A DNA stretch of 64,000 nucleotides. Source: Acinetobacter sp. ANC 4862 (lineage in GTDB: Bacteria; Pseudomonadota; Gammaproteobacteria; Pseudomonadales; Moraxellaceae). Shown piece after piece: positions 1 through 8,353 of the stretch. The stretch spans positions 62,001-126,000 of the forward strand of contig NZ_SJXH01000003.1 in the NCBI RefSeq assembly GCF_004336635.1, written 5' to 3'. How positions within the stretch are numbered: position 1 is the first letter of the stretch; each line of letters opens with the position of its first letter. Made by a program: the position numbers and the translations under genes. The notes beneath the pieces were generated by a model that was not told the origin of the DNA, ran no database searches, and worked only from the letters and a program-made list of their open reading frames with translations.

Positions 1-22
1 ATAGGAAAGATGTGATTTTCAT
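1..22 (-). CDS. urtC: Start of urea ABC transporter permease UrtC (partial)
   Basis: An ATG on the minus strand lies 5 nt past the urtB stop codon, with GGAG overlapping the end of urtB as a ribosome binding site. Only seven codons are inside the window (MKITSFL), so the identity is inferred from the usual urtA-B-C-D-E gene order and not from the protein itself. Confidence 0.5.
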
Positions 23-27
23 AGTGC

Positions 28-1698
28 TTACTCCACAAATCGACCTTTAATGGCGAATAAACCTTGTGGGCGTTTTTGAATAAACAAAATCACAAGAACC
101 AGTAAAATAATTTTTGCAAGCACAGCTCCCATTCCAATCTCAAGTACTGTACCGCTGATCCCTAAACCGAGTGCTGCAAGAACTGCCCCCCAGACTTGTC
201 CTACACCACCGATGACAACAACAAGAAAAGCATCAATAATGTAGTTTTGACCCAAGTCAGGGCCAACGTTACCGACTTGCGCCAAAGCACAACCTGCCAG
301 GCCTGCTAAACCTGAACCCAAACCAAAAGCCAGCATGTCGATACGGCTTGAACGAATTCCCACGGCACGTGCCATTTGACGGTTTTGAGTTACAGCACGA
401 ACGAATAAACCAAAACGTGTTTTATTCAGTAGATAAACCAAAAACAGAAAAACTGCCACAGTAAAGACGATAATGGCGATGCGGTTATAAGGCAGCATCA
501 GGCTTGGGGTGATTGAAATGCCCCCTGAAAGCCATGAAATATTGGAGACTTCGACATTTTGTGCACCAAAAATCATACGCACCAATTGCATAAGAATCAG
601 GCTGACACCAAAAGTTGCCAATAAGGTTTCAAGTTGCCGACCATATAAGGGACGAATCACGGTTCTTTCAATCAACATGCCAATCAATGCACTGACCACA
701 AATGCTGCAGGAATTGCAGCAATTAAGTACCAGTCGACATATCCTGAAAAATGGGTCTTGAACAGGCTTTGCACCACATAGGTGGTATATGCACCAATCA
801 TGATCAGTTCGCCATGCGCCATATTGATGACACCGAGCAAACCGTATGTAATGGCTAAACCTAAGGCAGCCAACAATAAAATACTGGCTGTGCTCAAACC
901 TGAAAAGACATGTCCTGTCCATTCACTGGCTTGAAGTCGGGTTTTTATACTGCTTTTAGCATCCACTAATGCCGCTTTTAATTCTGGATTTAAATTCGGT
1001 TGTTGGAGTTCTTGCTCAACCAAAGCCAGTACATCGGGACGATTCGATTGTTTGAGTACTTTTACCGCTTGGATCTTGACCAATACATCGGTACTGCTAT
1101 AGTCCAAACGTGCTTTGAGTTGTTCTAATCGGGCTTTAACCTTGTTATTCGTTTCATTTAAATACAGCGCATTTACCATTGCTGTATCTAATTCGGATAA
1201 ATTATTTTCCAAAATATCAATAGCTTCTAAACGCTGAGAAGCATCTTCAGACTGTAATCTTACTTTGGCTTGTCCAAAGCTCAAGGCCTTACGCAAGGTG
1301 TTCACCAAGGTGACTTGAGATAAATCTGATGGCCAAGTCTCTATGACTTGTTCATTTGGATAGCTGAATAACTTTTCATCATTTTTTAAAATATAGGTTT
1401 GTCCAGAACCATCTGTATACAGTTCATTATTATTTACATAGGCAACCAAACGATCGAGCTCTTCAATGCTGGCTGGCCATTGGTTTAACATATTGCGACG
1501 TTCAGAAAATCTCGCATGGACAAATTGTTGGATCGCATCACCCGATGAGGCAACTGCCTTATGCATGTTTTCAGTCTGAGTAATGACTTGAGAATTTTCT
1601 GCTGAAGAAGAATTTGGCGTCTCTGCATTCAAATTTTGCAGGAAAAAAAATTGAATAATAATGAATAGAATAGTAGGGTAATTTATTCGATAAATCAT
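28..1698 (-). CDS. urtB: Urea ABC transporter permease UrtB
   Basis: Inner-membrane permease of the high-affinity urea ABC importer, belonging to the branched-chain amino acid (LivH-type) permease family. The 556-aa product starts with a signal-like hydrophobic segment (about residues 7-25). A long soluble region follows (about 30-255), as in UrtB proteins, which are longer than LivH for this reason. The C-terminal half holds about eight membrane segments, including the conserved stretches AITYGLLGVINMAHGELIMI and VVVIGGVGQVWGAV. It lies downstream of the binding-protein gene urtA on the same strand, and urtC begins 5 nt after its stop. A terminator-like hairpin separates it from urtA, so it may be expressed at a lower level than the binding protein. 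Confidence 0.93.
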   Translation of the reverse strand: MIYRINYPTILFIIIQFFFLQNLNAETPNSSSAENSQVITQTENMHKAVASSGDAIQQFVHARFSERRNMLNQWPASIEELDRLVAYVNNNELYTDGSGQTYILKNDEKLFSYPNEQVIETWPSDLSQVTLVNTLRKALSFGQAKVRLQSEDASQRLEAIDILENNLSELDTAMVNALYLNETNNKVKARLEQLKARLDYSSTDVLVKIQAVKVLKQSNRPDVLALVEQELQQPNLNPELKAALVDAKSSIKTRLQASEWTGHVFSGLSTASILLLAALGLAITYGLLGVINMAHGELIMIGAYTTYVVQSLFKTHFSGYVDWYLIAAIPAAFVVSALIGMLIERTVIRPLYGRQLETLLATFGVSLILMQLVRMIFGAQNVEVSNISWLSGGISITPSLMLPYNRIAIIVFTVAVFLFLVYLLNKTRFGLFVRAVTQNRQMARAVGIRSSRIDMLAFGLGSGLAGLAGCALAQVGNVGPDLGQNYIIDAFLVVVIGGVGQVWGAVLAALGLGISGTVLEIGMGAVLAKIILLVLVILFIQKRPQGLFAIKGRFVE

Positions 1699-1744
1699 GC
1701 TAAGCCTCCCTATTAAGTGTTAATCCCATGAGGGAAAAATAAAT

Positions 1745-1775
1745 CAAAAAAGCCTGCTGCACCTGCAACAGGCTT
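1745..1775 (-). terminator. Terminator-like hairpin between urtA and urtB
   Basis: Read on the minus strand, a 9-bp stem (GCCTGTTGC with GCAGCAGGC, one wobble pair) closes a 4-nt loop and is followed by six T. It sits in the urtA-urtB gap. Partial termination here would give more binding protein than permease, which is common in ABC import operons; that role is inferred. Confidence 0.7.
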
Positions 1776-1784
1776 AGGGAAAAC

Positions 1785-3071
1785 TTATTTAGGAATATAC
1801 GGGCTCCATGGCTCCGCTTTTATAGCATTCGGTGTTTTGTAAACGATATCAAACTGACCATCACCACGAATCTCACCAATCATGACCGGCTTATGTAAAT
1901 GATGATTGGTTTCATCCATTTTTAAGGTATAACCCGATGGAGCCGCAAAAGTTTGCCCCGCCATTGCTTCACGCACTTTATCTACATCTGTAGTCCCCGC
2001 TTTTTCTACCGCTTGCTTCCACATGTTAATACCGACATAGGTCGCTTCCATTGGATCATTGGTTACAACCTTCGCTGCATTGGGGAGCTTGTACTCCACT
2101 GCAAATTGTTTGTATTTATCAATAAATTTAGTATTAACCGGATTTTTCACGGTCATGAAATAGTTCCATGCCGCCAAATGTCCCACTAAAGGCTTGGTAT
2201 CAATGCCGCGGAGTTCCTCCTCACCCACTGAAAATGCCATAACAGGAATATCCGAAGCTTTTATACCTTGGTTACCCAATTCACGGTAAAAGGGTACATT
2301 TGAATCGCCATTGATTGTGGAAATGACTGCAGTCTTTTTACCGGCAGCAAATTTCTTCACATTACCCACAATGGTTTGATAGTTGCTGTGACCGAAGGGT
2401 GTGTACTCTTCCATAATATCGGCTTCGGCAATACCTTTGGATTTTAAGAATGCACGCAAGATTTTGTTGGTGGTTCGTGGGTAAACATAGTCTGTACCTA
2501 ACAATACAAAACGCTTAGCGTTACCACCCTCTTCGCTCATAAGATATTCAACTGCGGGAATTGCTTGTTGATTTGGGGCAGCACCGGTGTAGAAAATATT
2601 TTTTGATTGTTCTTGTCCTTCATATTGAACTGGATAGAACATTAAGCCATTTAATTCTTCAACTACTGGAAGTACGGATTTACGCGATACTGAAGTCCAC
2701 GCACCAAAAATCACTGCCACTTTATCTTGAGTGATTAACTGACGTGCACGTTCTGCAAACAAAGGCCAATCGGAAGCAGGGTCAACCACGACAGCTTCCA
2801 GTTTTTTACCCAAGACCCCCCCATTTGCATTAATTTCATTGATCGCCATTAAAGCGGTATCTTTTAACGATGTTTCAGAAATTGCCATCGTGCCTGAAAG
2901 GGAATGTAAAATACCGACTTTGATCGTATCGCCACTTGTTGCAGCTGCTTTTGCTTCAGGCTGAGTTGCTTCATTTTTTTCAGCAGGTTTTGAGCATCCT
3001 GCAAGTGTAATACTTGCCAGTAATGCAGCAGTAAGTAAACTTTTAGAAATCAATTTTTGTTGCATCATCAT
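1785..3071 (-). CDS. urtA: Urea ABC transporter substrate-binding lipoprotein UrtA
   Basis: Periplasmic urea-binding component of the Urt importer. The 428-aa protein begins with a lipoprotein signal: a hydrophobic run and the lipobox LAGC with Cys26, so it should be anchored by lipid. The mature part is a type-1 periplasmic binding protein of the amide/urea family, beginning IKVGILHSLSGTMAISETSLKD and continuing with AVIFGAWTSVSRKSVLPVVEE and the late GYTLKMDETNHHLHKPVMIGEI. Three consecutive Met codons open the frame and any of the first three could be used. The sigma-54-like promoter about 50 nt upstream fits nitrogen-controlled expression. Confidence 0.94.
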   Translation of the reverse strand: MMMQQKLISKSLLTAALLASITLAGCSKPAEKNEATQPEAKAAATSGDTIKVGILHSLSGTMAISETSLKDTALMAINEINANGGVLGKKLEAVVVDPASDWPLFAERARQLITQDKVAVIFGAWTSVSRKSVLPVVEELNGLMFYPVQYEGQEQSKNIFYTGAAPNQQAIPAVEYLMSEEGGNAKRFVLLGTDYVYPRTTNKILRAFLKSKGIAEADIMEEYTPFGHSNYQTIVGNVKKFAAGKKTAVISTINGDSNVPFYRELGNQGIKASDIPVMAFSVGEEELRGIDTKPLVGHLAAWNYFMTVKNPVNTKFIDKYKQFAVEYKLPNAAKVVTNDPMEATYVGINMWKQAVEKAGTTDVDKVREAMAGQTFAAPSGYTLKMDETNHHLHKPVMIGEIRGDGQFDIVYKTPNAIKAEPWSPYIPK

Positions 3072-3122
3072 TTATTCTCCGACCCTTTTTAAGGCATTTT
3101 CTTGTAAAGTCAGAATGTGTTA

Positions 3123-3138
3123 TTCAAATAATGTGCCA
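3123..3138 (-). promoter_or_regulatory. Putative sigma-54 (RpoN) promoter of urtA
   Basis: On the minus strand the sequence TGGCAC-ATTAT-TTGAA matches the -24/-12 pattern TGGCAC-N5-TTGCA with a single change (GA for the GC of the -12 element). It lies 52 nt before the urtA start codon. RpoN promoters normally drive nitrogen-scavenging genes, which fits urea uptake. I could not find a convincing NtrC site upstream. Confidence 0.5.
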
Positions 3139-3342
3139 ACTGTGACTATACACACTTAAATAAATGATCATTATAAATGTTAACGATTAAATGGTCGGCG
3201 CTTTCTATTCTATGAGCACTAAAATGGAACGAGCGCTACACCATAGAAATGGAATAAATATAAGTAATTGACAGATGATGATGCAGAATTGAAAGTATCC
3301 AGGTTGAATTCATTTTTTCAGTAGAGAATAAAAATATTTAAA

Positions 3343-3383
3343 AAAAATAAAGCCTTATAGTCTCTCCCAAAACTATAAGGCTT
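3343..3383 (-). terminator. Rho-independent terminator-like hairpin, minus strand, with no gene in front
   Basis: Arms 3350-3361 and 3372-3383 form a perfect 12-bp stem (AAGCCTTATAGT with ACTATAAGGCTT). Read on the minus strand, the stem is followed by a run rich in T. The nearest minus-strand protein gene upstream (4447-4716) ends over 1 kb away, so it may terminate a small RNA or mark a lost gene. Confidence 0.6.
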
Positions 3384-3402
3384 AGATCTGTTGCTTCCTC
3401 TT

Positions 3403-3433
3403 CATAACTTACCTTATAAGAAGGTAAGTTATG
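3403..3433. repeat. Perfect 13-bp inverted repeat
   Basis: CATAACTTACCTT (3403-3415) and its exact reverse complement (3421-3433) are separated by 5 nt. It stands only 19 nt from the terminator-like hairpin at 3350-3383, so on the minus strand the two would form consecutive stem-loops of one transcript. Confidence 0.7.
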
Positions 3434-3772
3434 TGTTTATAATTATTATTATGCGATTTCCATCTATACATGATGGAATTTATTAAATGAATAATTACAT
3501 ATATTTAAGCTAAATTATAGCGACAATTACTTGTTTTCTTGTAAGCATTTACCTACAAAAATAAAGCGCAATCAATTCTATAGCGCTATTTTTAATCATC
3601 TATTTGCAATAGACATCCAATGATTTGTACGAAACGAAAAATCGAAGTAAAACTCCCAATCCTCTACTCGATTTTAGGATTGAGTCCTATTTTTCCATGC
3701 TGACTTAAAATATATGAAGTGAGCCACATTATAATTGATGAGGCTTTTATTAATTAAAAGTGAGTAGAAACC

Positions 3773-4372
3773 ATGACACCTGAACAGCGCTTGTAAGCAA
3801 TATTTGCCAAATCAATACAACATGATGGTGAGCAATCTTATCGATCTAAATTGGAAAATAAGCTGGTTGCAACAAGTCATGAACTTAAAGAGTTAGCGAA
3901 TAAAATTGAAGAAAAAGTCACAAATTTAATATTTATTGAGATGGATAAATTCTTGGAATCTCAAGGATGGATTTCAGAAATCCATGATGCAAAGAATAAA
4001 AGATATACGCAAGCTTTTAAAAACATTTATATAAGTGCTATAAAACCGGCAAGTGGAAAATTCGAATTTATTATTAAGCATGACCTATTTGAGAGCATAG
4101 ATCATCGTATAGAAGTATCTTTTAAAGATAGTACAACTACAAGTCATTTTAAAACAGCTACTCAAAGTCTAAATATTAAAAAAGACATGTCTATAGAGGT
4201 GCTTGAGGATTGGGTGAAAGGCTTACAATCCACTCATCAAAAACTAAAAATAGAAAGTGAAAAATTAAAACTTGAAGATTTGACCTTTGAGGTGATAAAA
4301 GTTGGTCAAAGTCACCGAAAAAAACGACCAAACTTTATTGAAGCATTTTTATCAATTTTGGAAAATCAATAA
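3773..4372 (+). pseudogene. Hypothetical protein gene interrupted by a stop at codon 8
   Basis: The frame opens with ATG at 3773 (MTPEQRL), meets TAA at 3794-3796, then continues in the same frame without interruption to 4372. The codons between the stop and the next possible start (TTG at 3851) read as plausible protein (AIFAKSIQHDGEQSYRSK). There is no ribosome binding site before the TTG. This suggests a single-base nonsense mutation, for example AAA to TAA, rather than a shorter gene. The roughly 190-aa product would be charged, with a probable helical N-terminal half and a Lys-rich second half. I do not recognise the family. Translation from TTG 3851 (173 aa) cannot be excluded. Confidence 0.55.
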
Positions 4373-4446
4373 GCCCTTTTATTAAGTAAGCTTCCTCTTA
4401 TTATGTGCACATATGAAGGGTGGTATTGCTAAAATAAATCAGATCA

Positions 4447-4716
4447 TTAGCGATGTAATTGTTTATATACCCATGTCAGAAACTCGTTTTTATGCCTTAT
4501 CGGAGGCGCTAAATTAATATTGATTATTTGTCGACTCCCAAATTTACCGATAATTTTAGAAGGTGAATCAAGCCTGACCCCTGTTTTTTGATCCTGCTGT
4601 ATTTCTGAAAAAAATTCCAATAATAGATCGAGCTCCGCCTTAGTTTTAAAATTTGGTTGCTCTGCTATAAAATTATAAACTTGCTGTAACATCTGAAAAT
4701 TAGCGGCACTTTTCAT
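4447..4716 (-). CDS. Hypothetical protein, 89 aa
   Basis: Small cytoplasmic protein of unknown family. An ATG is preceded by GGAG at about 10 nt. The N-terminal half (MKSAANFQMLQQVYNFIAEQ and onward) is predicted helical. The second half contains the basic and aromatic stretch ending FLTWVYKQLHR. It has no signal peptide or membrane segment. It stands alone between a damaged gene and the DUF2147 gene. The coding potential looks reasonable but I cannot assign a role. Confidence 0.55.
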   Translation of the reverse strand: MKSAANFQMLQQVYNFIAEQPNFKTKAELDLLLEFFSEIQQDQKTGVRLDSPSKIIGKFGSRQIININLAPPIRHKNEFLTWVYKQLHR

Positions 4717-5208
4717 TTTTCATTGCTCCAGCAAGCATATTCATTCAATAATATACACCCGAAGAATTTCAAAAATATTCACTGCATTTGTTAGCTGATT
4801 GTTCACATTTAGTTATAAAAAAACCAACCTTGCAATGAGTTTTTAATTTCTTGTTTATACATCAATCACTGTTAAAAAAATCACCCCCAACTTGCATGAG
4901 TGATTTTCTTAGAGACTGGATCAATCGTAACTGTAATATGAAGAAAATATTTGATGATATGAGCCAGATTTTAATTAAATATAAGACAGTGAATATAGGA
5001 TTCAATGCCAAGGCTCTATTTACTGCTCACTTTATCTTGGCAAAGACTACAAACATAAATATATAAAAAATCCATAATAACGACTATTTTTTTTATAATA
5101 ATTCTCATTGAACATATCTTCTTCTTTTCCGAGTAGAAGTCTGGAATGTGTAATACAAAACTTCTATTCATTTTAAAGAAAAAACTTACTCAAATCAGTT
5201 GAGGTCTA
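4717..5208. other. 492-nt AT-rich intergenic region
   Basis: I find no convincing gene. The stretch ATAATAATTCTCATT at 5096-5110 resembles one half of a Fur box (ATTCTCATT) in front of the DUF2147 gene, but the other half is poor, so I give it little weight. Confidence 0.4.
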
Positions 5209-5652
5209 ATGATGATAAAAACAACTCTAAGCGTATTAGGACTATCTCTAGTGTCTAGCCTTGCTTTAGCTTCTGATCCATTACATGGCACTAAATGGAA
5301 AACCATCGATGATGAAACCAAAAAGCCATTATCGATTGTTCAATTTTCTGAAACCTCGAACGGTGTCCTTTCTGCAAAAATTTTAGATGTACTAGACGGT
5401 ACTGAAGGTAAAAAATGCACGAAATGTGCAGGTAAATTCCATAACAAACCAATTGAAGGTTTGCAGATTGTTTCAGGTCTGAAAAAGACTGCAAAGAATG
5501 TTTATGATGGCGGAAAAATTACCGACCCTAAAAATGGTAAAACTTATAGCTTTAGGGTCAAATTATCCAATGATGGTAAAACCTTAGCAGGTCGTGGCTA
5601 TATTGGTATTTCTGTTTTAGGACGTAGCCAAACCTGGATTCGTATGAACTAA
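5209..5652 (+). CDS. DUF2147 family secreted protein
   Basis: A 147-aa exported protein. It begins with a typical signal peptide and a likely cleavage site after ALA (residues 19-21). The mature part fits the DUF2147 pattern: LHGTKWKTIDDETKKPLSIVQF near the start, a Cys-x2-Cys pair (KKCTKCAGK), then GGKITDPKNGKTYSFRVKL and a C-terminal GRGYIGISVLGRSQTWIR. The family has lipocalin-like beta structure and no firmly established biochemical function. GAGG lies 6 nt before the first of two adjacent ATG codons. It is a single gene closed by its own terminator. Confidence 0.88.
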   Translation: MMIKTTLSVLGLSLVSSLALASDPLHGTKWKTIDDETKKPLSIVQFSETSNGVLSAKILDVLDGTEGKKCTKCAGKFHNKPIEGLQIVSGLKKTAKNVYDGGKITDPKNGKTYSFRVKLSNDGKTLAGRGYIGISVLGRSQTWIRMN

Positions 5653-5668
5653 TCCTGATTGATGTATC

Positions 5669-5701
5669 AAAAAAAAGCGACTGATTAAAGTCGCTTTTTT
5701 A
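5669..5701 (+). terminator. Terminator of the DUF2147 gene
   Basis: AAAAAAGCGAC (5671-5681) pairs with GTCGCTTTTTT (5690-5700) across an 8-nt loop, ending in a T-run. Read on the other strand it is also a good terminator, and could end a minus-strand transcript. Confidence 0.85.
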
Positions 5702-5785
5702 TGGGAGGATTACTATGTCTGCTCCTCCCATTATTTAATAATATCGGGAGGTATGCAGATGGTGCTAGCCCATATTGAATCAATA

Positions 5786-7477
5786 TTAAGCAATATCTTC
5801 CAGTAAATTCAGTTCCTGACGCATCAATTCCTGTAATTTGAATTTTTGCGCCTTGCCTGAAGCGGTCATTGGAAATTCAGTAAAGAAGCGGACATATCGC
5901 GGTACTTTATTGTGAGAAATATGCTCTGCACAATACTTACGAATCGCTTCTTCATTTACCTGATGATGCTCATGCAGAATAATACAAGCGCAGAGTTCTT
6001 CACCATATCTGGCATCCGGTAAACCAATGACTTGTACATCCGAAACATCAGGATGGGTATACAGGAAATCTTCAATTTCTTTCGGGAACAGGTTTTCACC
6101 GCCACGAATGACCATATCCTTAATCCGGCCTTTAATTTTAACAAAGCCTTCTTCGTCCATTTCTGCAATATCACCAGTATGCATCCACTTGGCAACATCA
6201 ATGACTTCCTGGGTTTTGTCATTGTCTTCCCAATAACCGAGCATGACTGAATAGCCGCGTACACAAAGTTCACCGAGGTTTCCACGCGGGACAACTTTGC
6301 CATTTTCATCGACAATTTTGATTTCAAGATGTGGATGAACCCGGCCAACCGTACCGACACGACGTTCCACAGAATCTGCTGTTGAACTTTGTGCACTCAC
6401 AGGCGCTGTTTCAGTCATACCATAACAGATCGTAATTTCTGACATATGCATACGGTCAATCACACGCTGCATAATTTCACGTGGACACGGGCTGCCCGCC
6501 ATGATGCCAGTACGTAAGCTGCTCAGGTCAAATTCATCAAATTGTTCATGTTCAAGCATGGCAATAAACATGGTCGGAACGCCATACGCCGCGGTACATT
6601 TTTCTTGCTGGATAGTTTTTAAAGTGTCGAGCGGATTAAACACAGCCGATGGATAAACCATGGTTGAACCATGCGTAATACAGGCCAAGTTCCCCATCAC
6701 CATGCCAAAACAATGGAATAAGGGAACCGAAATACAGACCCGATCCTGTGGGGTTAAATGAATCGCTTCACCGACAAAATAGCCATTATTCAAAATATTA
6801 TTGTGCGTCAACATGGTTCCTTTCGGATTACCCGTAGTACCAGACGTAAATTGAATATTAATGGTTTCATCAAACTGTAAATCAGCGGCAATCGCGTGTA
6901 ACTGATCTAACTGTGCAGCCGTGGGTTCTGGCAATAAATCAGCAAAACGGTGAATACCGGTATGCTGCTCATGGTCAATTTTAATAATGTGCTTTAAATG
7001 CGGCAGGCGTTTTGCAGAAAGCTGTTTATCTGTCGATTGGGTAATTTCAGGGGCAATTTTCGTCAAGATGTCCTGATAATTACTGGTTTTAAATTGTGCT
7101 GCAATGACCAAGGCCTTGCAGGATACTTTATTCAGCACATATTCAAGTTCACTGCTTTTATACGCTGGATTCAAATTGACTAAAATCATACCGGCTTTAA
7201 AGGCTGCAAATTGTGTAATGGTCCATTCCACACAATTTGGTGACCAAATCGCGATTCGATCGCCCTTTTCCAAGCCTAATTGAAGCAGGCTGCAAGCAAA
7301 TGCATTGACTTGATCCTGTAGCTGTTTATAGCTTAAGCGTACATTTTGATACACGCTGACCACAGCATCTTGTTCAGCATATTGCTGGCAGGCCTGATCA
7401 AACTTTTCACCAATGGTCATCCCAAGTAAAGGCTGACTGCTTGTTCCATAGGCATAACTTAACCGTACTTGTGTCAT
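5786..7477 (-). CDS. AMP-dependent acyl-CoA synthetase of the leucine cluster
   Basis: Activates a carboxylic acid to its CoA thioester through an acyl-adenylate. The 563-aa length is normal for FadD-type enzymes. The AMP-binding P-loop-like motif TSGTTGNPKG is at residues 211-220. Later come GYSVMLGYWED, the hinge region TGDIAEMDEEGFVKIKGRIKD and GGENLFPKEIEDFL. The C-terminal catalytic lysine lies in ASGKAQKFKL. There is no signal or membrane segment. AAGGAGAG precedes the ATG. It follows the TetR regulator gene on the same strand after about 100 nt, and the pair diverges from liuABCDE. The substrate may be isovalerate or another short or branched acid, or acetoacetate; the sequence alone does not decide. 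Confidence 0.85.
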   Translation of the reverse strand: MTQVRLSYAYGTSSQPLLGMTIGEKFDQACQQYAEQDAVVSVYQNVRLSYKQLQDQVNAFACSLLQLGLEKGDRIAIWSPNCVEWTITQFAAFKAGMILVNLNPAYKSSELEYVLNKVSCKALVIAAQFKTSNYQDILTKIAPEITQSTDKQLSAKRLPHLKHIIKIDHEQHTGIHRFADLLPEPTAAQLDQLHAIAADLQFDETINIQFTSGTTGNPKGTMLTHNNILNNGYFVGEAIHLTPQDRVCISVPLFHCFGMVMGNLACITHGSTMVYPSAVFNPLDTLKTIQQEKCTAAYGVPTMFIAMLEHEQFDEFDLSSLRTGIMAGSPCPREIMQRVIDRMHMSEITICYGMTETAPVSAQSSTADSVERRVGTVGRVHPHLEIKIVDENGKVVPRGNLGELCVRGYSVMLGYWEDNDKTQEVIDVAKWMHTGDIAEMDEEGFVKIKGRIKDMVIRGGENLFPKEIEDFLYTHPDVSDVQVIGLPDARYGEELCACIILHEHHQVNEEAIRKYCAEHISHNKVPRYVRFFTEFPMTASGKAQKFKLQELMRQELNLLEDIA

Positions 7478-7579
7478 TGAATCACTCTCCTTGATTCTTT
7501 GTAATTATGATTCTTTCACTTTAATTGTTTTGACTCAGACAACTTTCCCAAACAACCTTATTTTTTTGTGTTTAACTGA

Positions 7580-8206
7580 TCAAGCACCCTCCTTTAAGCA
7601 AACTCCACTTACACAAAAATCGGCAATCTGTTTGACAAAATAGTCCTTATAGGCCTGATCAAACCTGACATTTTTAGAAGGATTCAACGGTTCAATCACC
7701 ACAAAAGTCATTGCGCCAACCACGCACAGCGCTGCGGTATTTAAATCTTCAAATCCAAACTCACCATTGATTTTACCTTCGGCAAGTATTTCATTAATGC
7801 TTTGTTTAATCAGTTGCTTACTACGAAAACGCTCATGTTCTATCGAAGGATCGACAGGTTCAAACATCAGCGAATACGCAAGCTGGGGACTATTCAATGC
7901 ACGTTTAACGAAAGTTGATACTGCCTTATGTAATTTTTCAGCGACGGGCAGATCACTTGCAGCAATGTTATTCAAAATTTGAATTTCATGCTGAATTGCA
8001 TCCGACAATACTTCAATTAACACTTGGCTTTTATTATCGAAATAACGATAAACCAGACCACTGGAAACGCCAGCACGCTCCGCAATCGCCTGAATTTGTG
8101 CATCTTTAAATCCCCCTTGAGCAATCAGTTCACGAGCAGACTGCAAAATCGTTTGACGATTTTGATCCATTCGTTCCTGCATCAATGATGATCTTTTATA
8201 ACTCAT
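7580..8206 (-). CDS. TetR family regulator of the leucine/isovalerate cluster
   Basis: A 208-aa DNA-binding repressor. The N-terminal helix-turn-helix (about residues 18-60) contains RQTILQSARELIAQGGFKDAQIQAIAERAGVSSGLVYRYFDNKSQVLIEV, the standard TetR pattern. The C-terminal half is the variable ligand domain, likely binding an acyl-CoA or acid of the pathway. An in-frame upstream ATG at 8245 would add 13 residues, but it has no ribosome binding site and lies in the probable operator region, so I chose 8206. Its position between an acyl-CoA synthetase and divergent liuA suggests control of both transcripts. Confidence 0.85.
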   Translation of the reverse strand: MSYKRSSLMQERMDQNRQTILQSARELIAQGGFKDAQIQAIAERAGVSSGLVYRYFDNKSQVLIEVLSDAIQHEIQILNNIAASDLPVAEKLHKAVSTFVKRALNSPQLAYSLMFEPVDPSIEHERFRSKQLIKQSINEILAEGKINGEFGFEDLNTAALCVVGAMTFVVIEPLNPSKNVRFDQAYKDYFVKQIADFCVSGVCLKEGA

Positions 8207-8248
8207 AATCTTATTCTCAACCAGATAAAATGAATTGTAAATCATTTT

Positions 8249-8264
8249 GTGAATTTATATTCAC
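8249..8264. promoter_or_regulatory. Candidate TetR operator in the liuA promoter
   Basis: The perfect dyad GTGAAT-TTAT-ATTCAC lies between the divergent genes. TTCACT at 8260-8265 could serve as a weak -35, with TATTGT (8283-8288) as -10 at 17 nt spacing, for liuA. A repressor bound here would block that promoter. This assignment is from position and symmetry only. Confidence 0.45.
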
Positions 8265-8353
8265 TTTTTTGAAAAATAGTTGTATTGTAAAAATCAAGCA
8301 CAACAAAAATGCTTTTTGGAACAAAAAATATAACCATCAGGATGAATGAAGAA

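Larger units (their letters stand above)
3139..3772. other. 634-nt intergenic region with hairpins, no protein gene
   Basis: No convincing coding frame is visible. It contains two strong inverted repeats (3350-3383 and 3403-3433, listed separately). A third, weaker one at 3657-3682 (CAATCCT with AGGATTG) is followed on the plus strand by TCCTATTTTT. The strand and placement of the terminator-like hairpin at 3350 suggest that a small transcript may be made from the minus strand here. Confidence 0.5.

Noticed and set aside
3205..3240. Possible NtrC box before the urtA promoter (GCACTAAAATGGAAC)
   Set aside because: Only half of the TGCACCA-N-TGGTGCA pattern fits and the spacing is wrong.
4851..5066. 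71-codon open frame on the plus strand
   Set aside because: It starts with TTG without a ribosome binding site, the residues look random (rich in Lys, Asn, Ile from AT-rich DNA), and no family is recalled.
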